The translations under genes and the position numbers were made by a program. DNA of 64,000 nt, from positions 51,294,001 through 51,358,000 of the forward strand of contig JAFFJZ010000002.1 in NCBI GenBank assembly GCA_018340375.1. The letters are read 5' to 3'. Below are positions 1-10,495 of this stretch, piece by piece (positions within the stretch are counted from its first letter, which is position 1; each line of letters opens with the position of its first letter). Origin of the DNA: Gonatopus flavifemur. Its lineage: Eukaryota > Arthropoda > Insecta > Hymenoptera > Dryinidae. Below the pieces are notes generated by a model, which saw only the letters and a program-made list of their open reading frames with translations, did not search any database and was not told the DNA's origin.

Positions 1-126
1 ATTCTTTGTCACACTTAGATAACTCTTAGCTGACGCTCTCGTCGCGCTTCAACACTTCATCTTCACCAGAGATTATACCAGGAGAAAAATTTGGTTTTCC
101 TCACCTGAGAGATTTAGTTAATTTTG

Positions 127-710
127 CCCTGGTGAAAAAGTTTCTCTGAAAATTCCTCTGAATCTCACTGAGAAACATTGAAAAATTCTAAAAGAGCCTG
201 AAAAACTCTTAAAACCTTTGAATATTTGGGACAAACTCTGTAAAATCTTGGAAAACTCTGAAAAATTCTGAAAAACTCACTTATCGGGTACATGTTTTCA
301 CTGAAAATTTTTCTGAATGTTTATGAATATCTCTGAACAATTCTGAATTTTCCTGGAAATCACTGTGACTCTATGAGAACCTATGAACACCTCTGAAATC
401 CTTTAAGAAACTCTTTCAGTGCACTGAGAAAAATGGCATGTGAAAATAACCTCTATTGCGGATATTTTTCACCCGTCGAATAATGAAAACTGAAGCCAGC
501 CTTTCAAAAGTGAAAAGTACCTTTTCAGTGTTGAATTTCACCGTCCATTCGGTTCGATTCACCAAAAAGATGGTATTTATCACCTAGCTCATGGTAATAA
601 TAACCAAAATAATGTATTTTCCACCATCAAATACATTATTATACTTAAACATGATTTCTACAATGCAGATTTTTCTCAGTGTGATTTTCAGCGAACTTTT
701 TCCACCAGGG
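127..710. mobile_element. Non-autonomous inverted-repeat element, about 584 bp
   Basis: The left end (CCCTGGTGAAAAAGTTTCTC from 127) is matched in reverse complement at the right end (703-710 and inward), with about 40 bp of imperfect inverted repeat. The left interior, roughly 140-420, is a degenerate tandem of a 10-13 bp unit close to CTGAAAAACTCT. No coding capacity is visible. Target duplication is unclear: the flanks are TTTTG and TGACC. The superfamily cannot be assigned. Confidence 0.5.
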
Positions 711-746
711 TGACCTCAACCACTTCATTTGGATATCACAATCATA

Positions 747-952
747 CACTGAGGGAGAAAAGTCATTGCGACAAGAGAATAAATACATTGAATTGTATCT
801 ATAAAATATTTCTTCGAACCAAATAAATATTATTGCAATGAATGCGGTTTTTCACCACATGAAATATTTTATCAACTGAAAAACCATTTCATCAATTACA
901 GTCAAATTTCGATGCAATATTGTTTTGAATCAATGACTTTTTTCCCTCAGTG
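747..952. mobile_element. MITE, TA target site, CACTGAGGGA ends
   Basis: The terminal repeat at 747-768 (CACTGAGGGAGAAAAGTCAT and two more bases) is the reverse complement of 931-952 with one mismatch in 22. TA flanks both ends (745-746, 953-954), as expected for Tc1/mariner-type targeting. It has no coding capacity. Its ends and subterminal sequence resemble the larger element at 12030-13310. Confidence 0.8.
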
Positions 953-1569
953 TATTTTTCTGGTGAATAACACCAGAATTCAAGTTATTGCGACTACGAA
1001 TATTGCAACCGAGTTGTTTAATTGCCAGTGTACATTCCACGCTGAATTTCATAAACTACTGGCTTGACTAAATTTGCAGAATGTTCATGGTCATCTGGTA
1101 TGAGAAATTTCAGGCTATTCAATGCAAATACAGTATGTAACAATCTTCTTTTGTTACGATTCCAGTTTTGACCTTCCGAATATATATCATATCATAATGA
1201 ACTTCTGAAATTTGATTATTTAACTGCGCATTACGTGTACAAAGTTGAAGATTATGGAGAGATACATGTAATTAACGTCAATTGATACCATAAATTGAAA
1301 GAGTCCGTGACCATATATTTTGAATCCTCGTTTATGAATCATTTTGAAGCAACTAAGTTGGTGAATCATTCATTCGTACCTATGTTTGCTATTTATCCAC
1401 GGAACTTGTTCACGTACACGTTCACGCATACATGATCACGCAGTGAATTGTATAATCATCTCGAGCGATTTAATGATTGAGTGATTTCAACAAATTTCAT
1501 TTTGACAATGTTTTTTAATTTCACAACGTAATTATGATTTAAATTTCTCTATTCCAGGAAGACTATAAA

Positions 1570-4223
1570 ATGTCGAAGTTTGTTCTCTGCATCGTCGTCG
1601 TCCTATTCACAGCATCTCTTATCGAAGCTGCGCCTGAAAAATGCGGTCGTCATGGTGACTCCGTTAGTAGACCTTTAACCTTCTTCACTTGATAATCATG
1701 TTTAACTTTGTTATCTAACTTCAAAAACAATTCAAAGAATATCAATAGTCTGGGAAATTCTTGGAATTGAGATACAGTTGATAAAGTTTTGTTGATACCG
1801 TTGCAGAAGAATTACATAATTGATTCGGATATTTAGGGGAGAGTCGCCGGGTGTGGGACACCTCCGGTTGTGAGACAGTCAATTTTCTTCGACATATCGT
1901 AACAAAACTCACGACATTTGAAGCGTGAAATTTTGCTTACACCATAAACAAATTTTTGACATGAAACTGAAGTCCATCACGCGTACACCTTTGTATAAAT
2001 AGCGCGTCAAAATCAAGGAGAAGAAAACAAGTTCAAATATTCAAAAGAGGGCTTTTATTTCAAGTGGATGGAGCGATGACGGGAAGTTCAATACACATAT
2101 ATGTAGTGTGTTTATCACACTTTCAAGTGCCATAGGCAATGGCACGAACATTTTTTGTTCGTACGTCATTCCCGGTTATGGGACAGCTAATTTTTTATGT
2201 TTAACGCGTATGTATGGCATAATTATGATCAAAAATCGACTTTTCTTTGAAAAAAAAGTCTTGATACAGATTTGTGTGAATTTTTCAGATCATTGATAAC
2301 ATTTTTTATGAGATTTTTTGTGTTCTTGAACTCAATCGATTGCGAGCACCATTTTGTCTATTGCTAACGTGTCCCACAGACTTCAATATGTTCCAAGCAG
2401 AAAACATGAAAAATTTGAATTTTCGACTCCTTTCTCTATATGAAATGCACAGTGGGGCATAATTCATTTTGCCTGGCTGAGAAGGAAATTTTTCAAAGTT
2501 AATTGCCTGTCTTCGCTACTTTATCAACTTTCACAAAATTTGAGTGCACATTTCAAAAGGTATTTGATGAATTTTGAGATTCGAATCCACCATACTAGAT
2601 CCACCATCTTGAATTTGCAAAATCTGACGTAATCTGATTCGTAATCAGCGACCCGAAAACCCCCCAGATACAGGATTTCATATAAATCAGCAAACGCCTC
2701 ACAACGCTTGAGAATTTTGGCCACGGTTTGTGAATTTTGGCCCATTGTGAAATGATCACGGGACAAGTAAATATTGATGATTATTGAATAATTATCGGCG
2801 ACGTTTTTTTTTCCGCGAAAATCCAACATTCTACAAGAACGCTTGTAAAATTTTCCTCATCAGCGAGATCAAGGCGAGTCTTTTGGGGAAAGTTTGGGTA
2901 TGAATTCACCTTCAAAATGGTATATTGTTGAGCAGATTATATCGACTCACAAAAAAGTCATGGCTGTGAAACAAAACATGTTCCATACTCGGCGACTCTC
3001 CCCTACAAATATTATTGAGAGCAGAATATCAAGGATGTGAATTCCAAATGGACCCAAGCAGTACAACCACGTGTATAGAAGATTCATAGAATATTCTTGT
3101 TACATGCATTTGGTACAGCTAAATACGTGCGAAGTATCTTCATAGGACGTTAACGGGAATGAACATTCTATGAACGTGCCATTGAATGTTTTTTGCTATA
3201 CTAAATGAATATAACCAAGTGGCATTTACACAGGACTTCACCAGTACTTTTGTGTCCATTGGGGATACAGCATGCTGTAAAATTGATTAATCGAAATCAA
3301 ACCCTCCATCACTGAAGAAACTTTTTAGTTGTTGTGACTGGAAATTTTAGTGGAATACGACCCCAACTAAAAATTCAGTTGTCTCAATCAAATATTAGTA
3401 TAATTATAGTCCCTTCGACAGAGAATGTTTGTTGCAACAAACAATATTTTAGTTCAGACAGCTTGAATTTTTTACTTCATGTCGTTTTTAGTTATTACAA
3501 CTAAAGAGTTTTCTCAGTGCAGATATCATCCCCTTTCGGATAAATGTTAAACACGCTGAATATTGTGATGAATTACGTGAAGTTGAAAATAACGCACATT
3601 CCATTATGCATTTCGGAGGAGAACTTCTTCCTCCGTATAAAACAAGTCCATTGTTTTGAATGAAAAGAACGGTATTTACTGATACTTCATCACAGGGTTC
3701 ATCGTGTCGAACGCTTCCTCTCAAAGATATTAAACTAATTAGATGATTGGCTTCTGCATGTTTGCCATTCAACAGTACGTATGATAATCCGAGTAGTAGT
3801 TCGACAAGGACTGACTGACTTGAATAGTGAGCACGGAGTCACATCATTGCACACTTATAAGCGCACAGATCATATTCTCCAATGATACAAAGAGAAAATA
3901 TTCATAGAACTCGAGGAACAATTTCTATATTCTTTTTACTGAGAACTAATTAAATCTGGAAATTTTCTCTCGAGAGGTCTGATTATGATTGACAATCAAA
4001 ATCTTTCATTTCGAATGTGTCGTTGAAGTCAATTGAAAGAGGAGAATACCGTACATCATATTTATACGTATTTCTTGAATTTCAGTGCGGGAGCAATATG
4101 CCACCATGCTGCAGCAATGCGGTATGCCATACGTATCCACACAGATGTCAAGTCCAGATCGACATGAATGAATTCATGAAAAAACGTGAGCAGATCCTGC
4201 ATCGAAAGGGAAAAGACTACTAA
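1570..4223 (+). CDS. Secreted six-cysteine peptide, inhibitor-cystine-knot (knottin) type, two exons
   Basis: Predicted join of 1570-1662 and 4086-4223, a 76-residue precursor. Exon 1 starts at the first ATG in frame, just after an acceptor-like AG at 1556-1557, which hints at a non-coding exon further upstream. Residues 1-20 form a hydrophobic signal peptide with likely cleavage after A20 or A21. Exon 1 ends in phase 0 at a GT (1663); exon 2 begins after TTTCAG at 4085. The six mature cysteines are C25, C32, C39, C40, C45 and C52, spaced C-x6-C-x6-CC-x4-C-x6-C. This is the classic ICK framework shared by conotoxin-like, assassin-bug, spider and antimicrobial knottins. A charged 24-residue tail follows the last cysteine, unusually long for a compact knottin. 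The peptide should be secreted. It may be a channel-acting venom-like peptide, an antimicrobial peptide or an endogenous modulator; the sequence does not decide. The alternative donor at 1655 (better consensus) would shift frame and destroy the cysteine pattern. No transcript evidence is available here. Confidence 0.72.
1836..3003. mobile_element. Non-autonomous DNA element with GGGGAGAGT ends, 1,168 bp
   Basis: The left end GGGGAGAGTCGCCGGGTGTG is matched by the reverse complement of the right end, which reads GGGGAGAGTCGCCGAGTATG. TA flanks both ends (1834-1835, 3004-3005). It lies wholly inside the knottin-like gene's intron. The 101-codon frame inside it (2524-2829, minus) resembles no transposase I know. 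The element at 39943-40886 shares the GGGGAGAGTG start. Confidence 0.75.
3053..3203. repeat. Interspersed repeat, CCCAAGCAGTAC family, copy 1
   Basis: This segment matches the reverse complement of 53803-53950 along almost its whole length, including a shared core AGAATATTCTTGTTACATG. No protein potential. The left end resembles the shorter CCCAGACAGCACAACGTG repeats at 10306, 46393 and 48046, which suggests related families. Confidence 0.65.
3310..3519. mobile_element. MITE with CACTGAAGAAAC ends, 210 bp
   Basis: The left end CACTGAAGAAACTTTTTAGT is mirrored by AACTAAAGAGTTTTCTCAGTG-like sequence ending at 3519. The arms are rich in AGTTG/CAACT. The flanking duplication is degraded. It is the third repeat within the knottin-like gene's intron. 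Confidence 0.65.
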
Positions 4224-4240
4224 GAGTCGAGTTATCAACG

Positions 4241-4246
4241 AATAAA
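4241..4246 (+). promoter_or_regulatory. Candidate polyadenylation signal AATAAA
   Basis: A canonical AATAAA lies 18 bp after the knottin-like gene's TAA (4221-4223). A second AATAAA lies at 4510-4515, so a longer 3' UTR is possible. Confidence 0.4.
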
Positions 4247-4261
4247 CGACACAGTGATTCA

Positions 4262-5273
4262 TCGAAACTAAAGTTAATAGATACGTTTTTAGCTCCTCCT
4301 TTGCTATATAATTCAGAAGATTACTATTTCTCCTATGATTCTTTTTAACCTATATGATTGAAAGGTGAGAATTATTAAGAAACTGTGTTCCTTTATATTT
4401 TCTTTTCTGCTTCACTCAAATATCAGAGAACAAGCACATTGGCGATGTCACGAAGTTACAAATTTGAACTGTACGATCAATAGATGTCATTCGTGGAAAA
4501 TTTGTGTAAAATAAATGATGGGATAAAAAAATATAAATCGTTGTATTCCCATAGTTTGTCGATATGTGATCAACAATTGAGAAATTATATTGACGGAATA
4601 GGATAATATGAATTTGAAATATTATTCTTGTACGATAAAGAGAGCTCGCTGGTATTTGTACACGTAAAACAATTAATGACTTGTTATATTTACCACAATT
4701 GGGAATAAAATTTGGGACGGGAACGAGTTTGAGGTATAATTTACTGTGACTGCTATTGGAAGTACTCCAATTTAATTGGAATTAACACAATTTGTTTCAA
4801 ATGTTAGTAGAAATTGTTCCTGTCCCAGAATTTACCAGAATTTTTGTTCCATGTATAATTTAGAACTCATATGCTCGTTGCGTATAAGGGTGACTTGTCC
4901 TGCCTACCCACACAGTGCATGGTTCAGAAAGAGTTTATGATGAATTCATTTGGATTGATAAGAATGCAAATTTCTGGCCAAATACGGAAAATTTCTACCC
5001 TGTAAAAAAACTGGCAGTCGAATGAGATAAATCACGATATTTGGTTATCCCATTAAAAATCATATTAGTCAGTTCACTGGCCCATATCAGGGCCAGGGAT
5101 ACGCCTAGTCTGCCTCGATAGCGCCAGAGGCGAAGGAGGGCCTAGAATAATTTCTATTCGGGTAACCTCAGAACAATCGATGACAATAAACAAATGAAAT
5201 CATGAATTGTAATCTTACGCTAGAGAGTGATCACAATTGATCAAACATGTGTTTCCAATATGCTTCCAACCAA
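4262..5273. other. Gene-free stretch with one weak foldback
   Basis: No coding region is recognised. At 4701-4853 the arms GGAATAAAATTTGGGACGGG and the reverse complement of CCTGTCCCAGAATTTACC form an imperfect inverted repeat, probably an old foldback. The rest (4262-4700, 4854-5273) shows nothing I can name. Confidence 0.4.
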
Positions 5274-5423
5274 CACTGTAAAAAGGAAGTCTTAAATTCA
5301 GCTCATTTCATGGCTTAATCTATGATGCAAACAAATTAGGCCGAAAAAACAATCGCTGACACAATGGAGAAAGCATTGTCTGAAATTAAGATGCAAACAG
5401 ATTAAGACTTTCTTTTTACAGTG
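5274..5423. mobile_element. MITE with CACTGTAAAAAG ends, 150 bp
   Basis: The ends CACTGTAAAAAGGAAGTCTT (5274) and its near reverse complement at 5403-5423 define a foldback. The interior carries ACAATCGCTGACACAATGGA, a motif also found in copies near 7530, 25530 and 44090, so it is a relative of the 182-bp family described at 25428. Confidence 0.75.
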
Positions 5424-5671
5424 GAAAATACTATTGGGAATTGATTTTGCTAATCACTTCAATCGGATTCTTTTACAGGTTGAAGGAATTAAATGCTAAT
5501 TAGGTACTCCACATAAATTTATGGGAATTTTCCCACGTAAATTTTTCATGCGTTACATTATGAACGTTCATGACATTCGTATCACATTCTGCGCTGGAGT
5601 TCCATGTAGCTCATGGGCTACACTGTTGAAAAAATTACCACCGAATTGATGGACTTATATCAGGGTGTCTA

Positions 5672-5943
5672 CACTGAGAACCCGGTTTCTTAGATTTGCG
5701 AAAAATTTTGTTGCCCTCATTCTGATAAATCTTGTTTTCAATCGAAAAGATAGTTCATTCCAATGAGAGAATTTTTCATTAAATTGACATTATATTCTTC
5801 TAATTCAAGAAGGAATATATTTCTGTTTCAATTTGAAAATTTTTTGTTTCAATCTGATGAAGAATTTTTCCATTGAAAAAAATATTTTTCAGAATAAAGG
5901 CAAAGAAAATTTTCTTCCAATCTAGAAAATTGGGTTCTCAATG
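5672..5943. mobile_element. MITE with CACTGAGAACCC ends, 272 bp
   Basis: The left end CACTGAGAACCCGGTTTCTT pairs with the right end AGAAAATTGGGTTCTCAATG. TA lies on both sides (5670-5671, 5944-5945). AT-rich interior, no coding potential. Confidence 0.75.
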
Positions 5944-6751
5944 TACTAGTCGGGAATTTCATCGGAATCAATCAATCAAAAAATCGGGTTGAATAGAATG
6001 GTCAATGGAACAAATTAAAAATCCCGAAAGTAAACACCTTGTTGTATACACACCGGGATTGTGTAAAGACTATGCTCAAATCGGTGTTAATTTCCAAAAT
6101 ACAACACAAATCGGAAATGAAATTCTAACACAGAATTGATGGACGTATATAGAAACCAAAAATAGTGGTCAAAGGAAATCAAATCTCTAACAGTGTACAT
6201 ATCCATGCTTAAAACACCGAAAAAATAATTTATTTGACCGAATGAACTGAAGTTAGTTGTGAAAATTAGTTCCGAGTAATGAAAGAATAGAAGCCGGTAA
6301 TAAAAGCTGTAGTGAAGACAACTTCAAATTAGAAACAGTAATTAAAGTCAGAGAAATTAAATTTGAATTCAGTTCAGCCAACGCCCGTTTTAGTTATCCA
6401 AATATCAGCAACTGCATTTAGTTGCTGAAACTAATTTGGAGTAAGGTTAACTGATTATTTTCTCTGGTGAAGGCCAGACAAATTCAGACAAAACCATACA
6501 AAAGCATGACATAATTATGTTTGGTTCTGTCGAACTTTCTATGGTTTTTATCCAAAGATTTGCCCTGATCTGTCTGGATTGGTCCGGCTTTTCATACAGG
6601 GATAATATTTTTTCATCGACGTTATTATCAATTAGATCTTAATCAAATGAAGAGGATATAGAAATATCAATACGCATTAGTCAGCTAAATCTTGCTTATG
6701 CACTACAAGATATTTACTGATCTCTTCAACGATTCTGGCGATTTGCCTGTA
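5944..6751. other. Gene-free, unclassified repeat debris
   Basis: A GAATTGATGGAC-TATAT motif recurs directly at about 5633 and 6125, and AGTTG/CAACT-rich sequence runs from 6240 to 6470. These suggest decayed elements. No boundaries or reading frames can be supported. Confidence 0.3.
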
Positions 6752-6985
6752 GAAAAAAAATCATGGGATGATCACTAGCAAAGATAGTGAACTGGTGACA
6801 ACTACGAATTTTGTGCACAGTCACTAACAGAGACGAGTAATGGTTCCTTTCTTGGTATACTATATTGTATTTGAGTATACCAAAATAGGAACTATTACTC
6901 GTCTCTGTTAGTGACTGTGCACAAAAATTCCTAGTTCTCATCAGTTTACTATCTTTGCTAGTGATCATTCCATGATCTTTTTTCT
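6752..6985. repeat. Near-perfect foldback hairpin, 234 bp
   Basis: The left arm (TCATGGGATGATCACTAGCA from 6761, continuing through GTGCACAGTCACTAACAGAG) is mirrored by the right arm ending near 6985. The arms are about 100 bp each with few mismatches and a short AT-rich loop around 6865. The high arm identity suggests a recent insertion or conversion. A reading frame through it is an artefact of the palindrome. Confidence 0.7.
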
Positions 6986-7232
6986 CCGTGCGTTTTGGCA
7001 TCAGAGCGCCATGAGTTATCATGATTTTTAGAAATCCATGAAAATTCGATAGAATGTATACCATTCAGATTTTCAAGATGCGCGAGAAGCGAATGTTTGC
7101 ACTGGAAAAGAACCTAGTCATAGCTATCAAATAGATTTTATTGGCTCCCTCGCATTCCAATATTTTTGTACAAAAAAATTATATAACATAGTTCACACTG
7201 TGAAAAGAGTTTTGAATTCAGGTTGTGTTGTG

Positions 7233-7472
7233 CACTATAAATAAAATTTTGGAACAGTCAACGTTCGGACATCAATGGCTGATGTCTGTGGAAAATAAAA
7301 TTTCAAGATCTGCTATTACTCACCGGCACATCGCTGGCTAATTAGTTGCGCATCAACAATTGATGTGAATAAAATGAGCCAGTAATGTTTCCATGATTAC
7401 AAATTTCATTTTTTCACGGACATCAACTGTTGATGTCTAAACGTTAATCGTTCCAGAATTTTATTTCTAGTG
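7233..7472. mobile_element. Foldback element with CACTATAAATAAAATT ends, 240 bp
   Basis: The ends CACTATAAATAAAATTTTGG and the reverse complement of CCAGAATTTTATTTCTAGTG delimit an element whose arms repeat GACATCAA and TTGATGTC. No coding capacity. Confidence 0.6.
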
Positions 7473-7499
7473 TGACTGAATTCGAGACGTAGAAAAGGA

Positions 7500-7617
7500 A
7501 ACTATTCGGAGTGTAAAGTAAGCACAAAAAACAATCGCTGACACAATGGAGAAGGCTGAATTCCAGTCAATTCTCAAATGAAGACGCAGTCAATTTGAGC
7601 CACACTTTCCACAGTGT
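7500..7617. mobile_element. Truncated copy of the CACAGTAAAAAG MITE family
   Basis: It contains the family core AATCGCTGACACAATGGAGA and an end reading TTCCACAGTG, but lacks the usual opposite terminus. A flank-degraded relative of 25428-25609. Confidence 0.55.
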
Positions 7618-9925
7618 GGTACAGGTCAATATATCCTCAAAATTTCAAACCATCCGATGGAATACTTTTCTTTTAAAACATTCCAAAAATCACCTAAATT
7701 TTGAGTGTTCACACTGGTATAGCCTTTCAACTCAATTTTTCGTTCAGAATGAGATTCTTGTACCATTCGATTCAGAGAATTTCCCAGAATCGGATGACAT
7801 AAAAAAATCATTGTCAAAAAACATTGAGTTGATCACGTTTTCACCCAGTACGGCAAAACAGGTCTCGTTAGATTTTCATCAAGTCTTCAGACCCTAGTAA
7901 AATCTAGAAAATGCTGTAAATCATTTCCAAACGGGCTGCCTACCCAGCACACAAAATCGCAGTAATATTGTGGTAATATTATTTTGCGACATTATAATAT
8001 TGCAGAAGATTTTTACTGTGATGTTGTCATATTTAATGTCCACGCAGATTGATTGTAGCATTATTTCATTATTATCCAACCCATATTTTACAAATGTTTA
8101 TACGATACATTCTCATACTACACAGAAGAAAAATTGTCTTGATTCCACACCCATTGTCTCATATTTAATGAAAACAATATTTGTCTCGTCCCAAGTGCAT
8201 ATGCTTTGAACCACGAGAATATTGTGTCGGTTAAAATTTAGGTTTTTACTTTCTTTTGAACTGAAACAATATTTTCTTGGTTCAAAGCAAATGTATTTGG
8301 GACAAGACAAATATTGTTTCACTTTATACAATATTTCTGAAGATGTACTGAAGATTTGTCGTACAAAGATTTATTTTGGTTGTATTTAAAAAATTTCATA
8401 AATCTTATGAATAAAGTAGCTGACGTCTTGGCCCTAGCATGCCATTAAATAGGCTGTTCTTATGAAATATCTAGAATATGCTTGAAAAATTTTAGAATAT
8501 TGCTCTGTGAAGCACTTTTTTGCATTCACATACATATTCAACGATTGATGCATAAAACAGTATTCTTAAGTATCACAAGATATTTGATCAATCTCATTTG
8601 AATAGTTTGTTCAACACTAGAGTGCTATTATCTTCTCGAAGAAATATGTGCGACGGTCGAATTAGACAACATTCTAATGTAACTCATGATATATCACAGG
8701 CCTACAAAATTGAACTTTTTGTTTGGTGCAACAACTGTATCATACTTTTCCGAAGTATTTTGGCGCGCTGAATCCGAATCTGGCTTCAAAATTGCATTAT
8801 TACGTGTGGTTTTTGAGATATTTTAACGTCAAAGTGTGAAACACACCGTTTTTCGACATATTTGAGATTACGTGACGTCAGAATGTAATTTTTTCTCATG
8901 AAACTAGTAGATGCACCTCAAAATATAATCCATCCCCTTCCGAATGCCGTTGAGTTTGCTCGAATATCTTTTTTTTTACTGTGACACGACAATTTGAAAT
9001 TTGTGTGTTCATGGATTTAGTGAATAGGTGAAATAACACAATTTTCAAACTGTCGTATCTCAGAGAAAAAAAAAGATATTTGAACAAACCTAATCGCATT
9101 TGGAAGAGAATGACTCTTATTTTGAGATAATTTGAAGAATAATTTGATAAAATGTTGTTAACGTGTGGAGTAATTGAATAAAACGTTTCAAAATCGTGCA
9201 TTTTCATTTTATTTTACACCTGCGATTTCTTGAAAACTACACGTAGCATTAAAAAAATAAGTATATTTCCAGAGTCAGGGTATCGAATATACTCAAAATC
9301 TGCTTTACTTTTAGCGGCACCAAAATCATTGTAGACCTGTGATATCAATACTGTAATATTATACTAACATTTCATTGCAATATGTAACATTGTGTCATTA
9401 TTGTAATATTGCTGCAATATTGAATTGTGTCTCTTAATATTATGTGCTGTATGCTGCAGGACATATTATAAGGGTTAGTTCTTACCAAAAAGTTAGTTCT
9501 AAAAGAACACGATCAGTTCTAAGACGTGAAAATGGTTAGTCCTTGAAAAATTACCCAATTTTCAGTGAAATGTTTTTCTCTTTCTTTTCCTCCTTTTGAA
9601 TCGAGTATCCAATATTGCCCTGTTACAGAGCGAGCCTTTCGCCTCATATCAAGGGGTATAGGGAGTTTAATAGTGATATTAATTGTGAAAAAATAAGACT
9701 ATGCCAAAAGTAAAATTAAGGGAGTATCAAATAATTTTAGAAATACTTGTGATACCAATCCCTTTCCCTTTTTTTTTGTTTTTAGAAATTGAGTGTCCAC
9801 CGCGCCGGTCAGTTTTCAAATTTCTTTAGAATATGCCCTGCAAATATCTAATTTTTCACTAGTTGAATATTGACAAATTACTTCTTTCCATGCAAACCCT
9901 ATCCATTATATGATAATGCAATCAC
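7618..9925. other. Gene-free stretch with two foldbacks
   Basis: Two inverted repeats stand out. At 8158-8335 the arms carry ACAATATTTGTC with its mirror and TTTGAACCACGAG with its mirror. At 8916-9127 the arms begin CTCAAAATATAATCC and end with its mirror near CTTATTTTGAG. TAATATTG-rich sequence at 7945-8040 and 9340-9460 could be the two ends of one older element. No reading frame is convincing. Confidence 0.4.
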
Positions 9926-10057
9926 ACCGTAAAAACTAATGTCTTATTTTGAGACGTTGCGGTGTTTTCTTGCCATACCTTTTGCATGGAAACGTTTTGC
10001 AATGTCTTAAAAGTGACTACCGAAACGTCTTAGAATAAGACATTAGTTTTTGCAGTG
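9926..10057. mobile_element. Short MITE, 132 bp
   Basis: Ends CACCGTAAAAACTAATGTCT and AGACATTAGTTTTTGCAGTG (positions inclusive of one-base variation) form a near-perfect terminal inverted repeat. CA flanks both sides. No coding capacity. Confidence 0.7.
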
Positions 10058-10305
10058 CACTTCTGATAATAGTCACTAATTATATGGTGATGTCCTATCC
10101 AGCATGCCTCCATATGATGTATTCTATCAGCACCACTAGAGACCCTCAAGGTAGAGAACAGCCGAAGAGTAGGCAATTTTTGATTGATTACATCGGGAAA
10201 ACCGGGAGTATAAAGAAAACAGTATATGATATACTTCTATGAAAGTAGAAAAGTACGTGGTTCATATTGAACTGCCCCATCCAAAATCGGATATTCCAGG
10301 TTTTA

Positions 10306-10420
10306 CAGGAACAGCACAATTCCTGACAGCCGAATGTGTCTCTGGGATGGTTTCTGAACGTTCAGGGAACCTCTTTTACTCTCCATAAACGTTCCAGAGG
10401 CACGTTGTGCTAGCTGGGAT
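10306..10420 (-). repeat. Short interspersed repeat, CCCAGACAGCACAACGTG family, copy 1
   Basis: It is the reverse complement of the repeats at 46393-46505 and 48046-48154. Shared blocks include GAACGTTCAG and CCATAAACG. The outer end reads as the complement of the AACGTGCC end of the other copies. Confidence 0.6.
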
Positions 10421-10495
10421 ATTGCGGCGTTTTGGCTGATCTTTCTCTTGAGACTTTTCAAACGCCATAACCGTTGCTTTCGTACACACGTAATA

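Larger units (their letters stand above)
1663..4085 (+). other. Intron of the knottin-like gene
   Basis: The intron runs from GTTAGT at 1663 to TTTCAG ending at 4085, 2,423 bp, phase 0, between the codons for residues 31 and 32. Reading through from exon 1 reaches a TGA at 1690. Three repeats (1836-3003, 3053-3203, 3310-3519) make up about 1.5 kb of it. The donor lacks the usual G at position -1, so a transcript is needed to confirm it. Confidence 0.6.

Noticed and set aside
1655..1656. Alternative donor GT for the knottin-like gene
   Set aside because: It has a better local consensus but shifts exon 2 out of the six-cysteine frame, so the phase-0 donor at 1663 is preferred.
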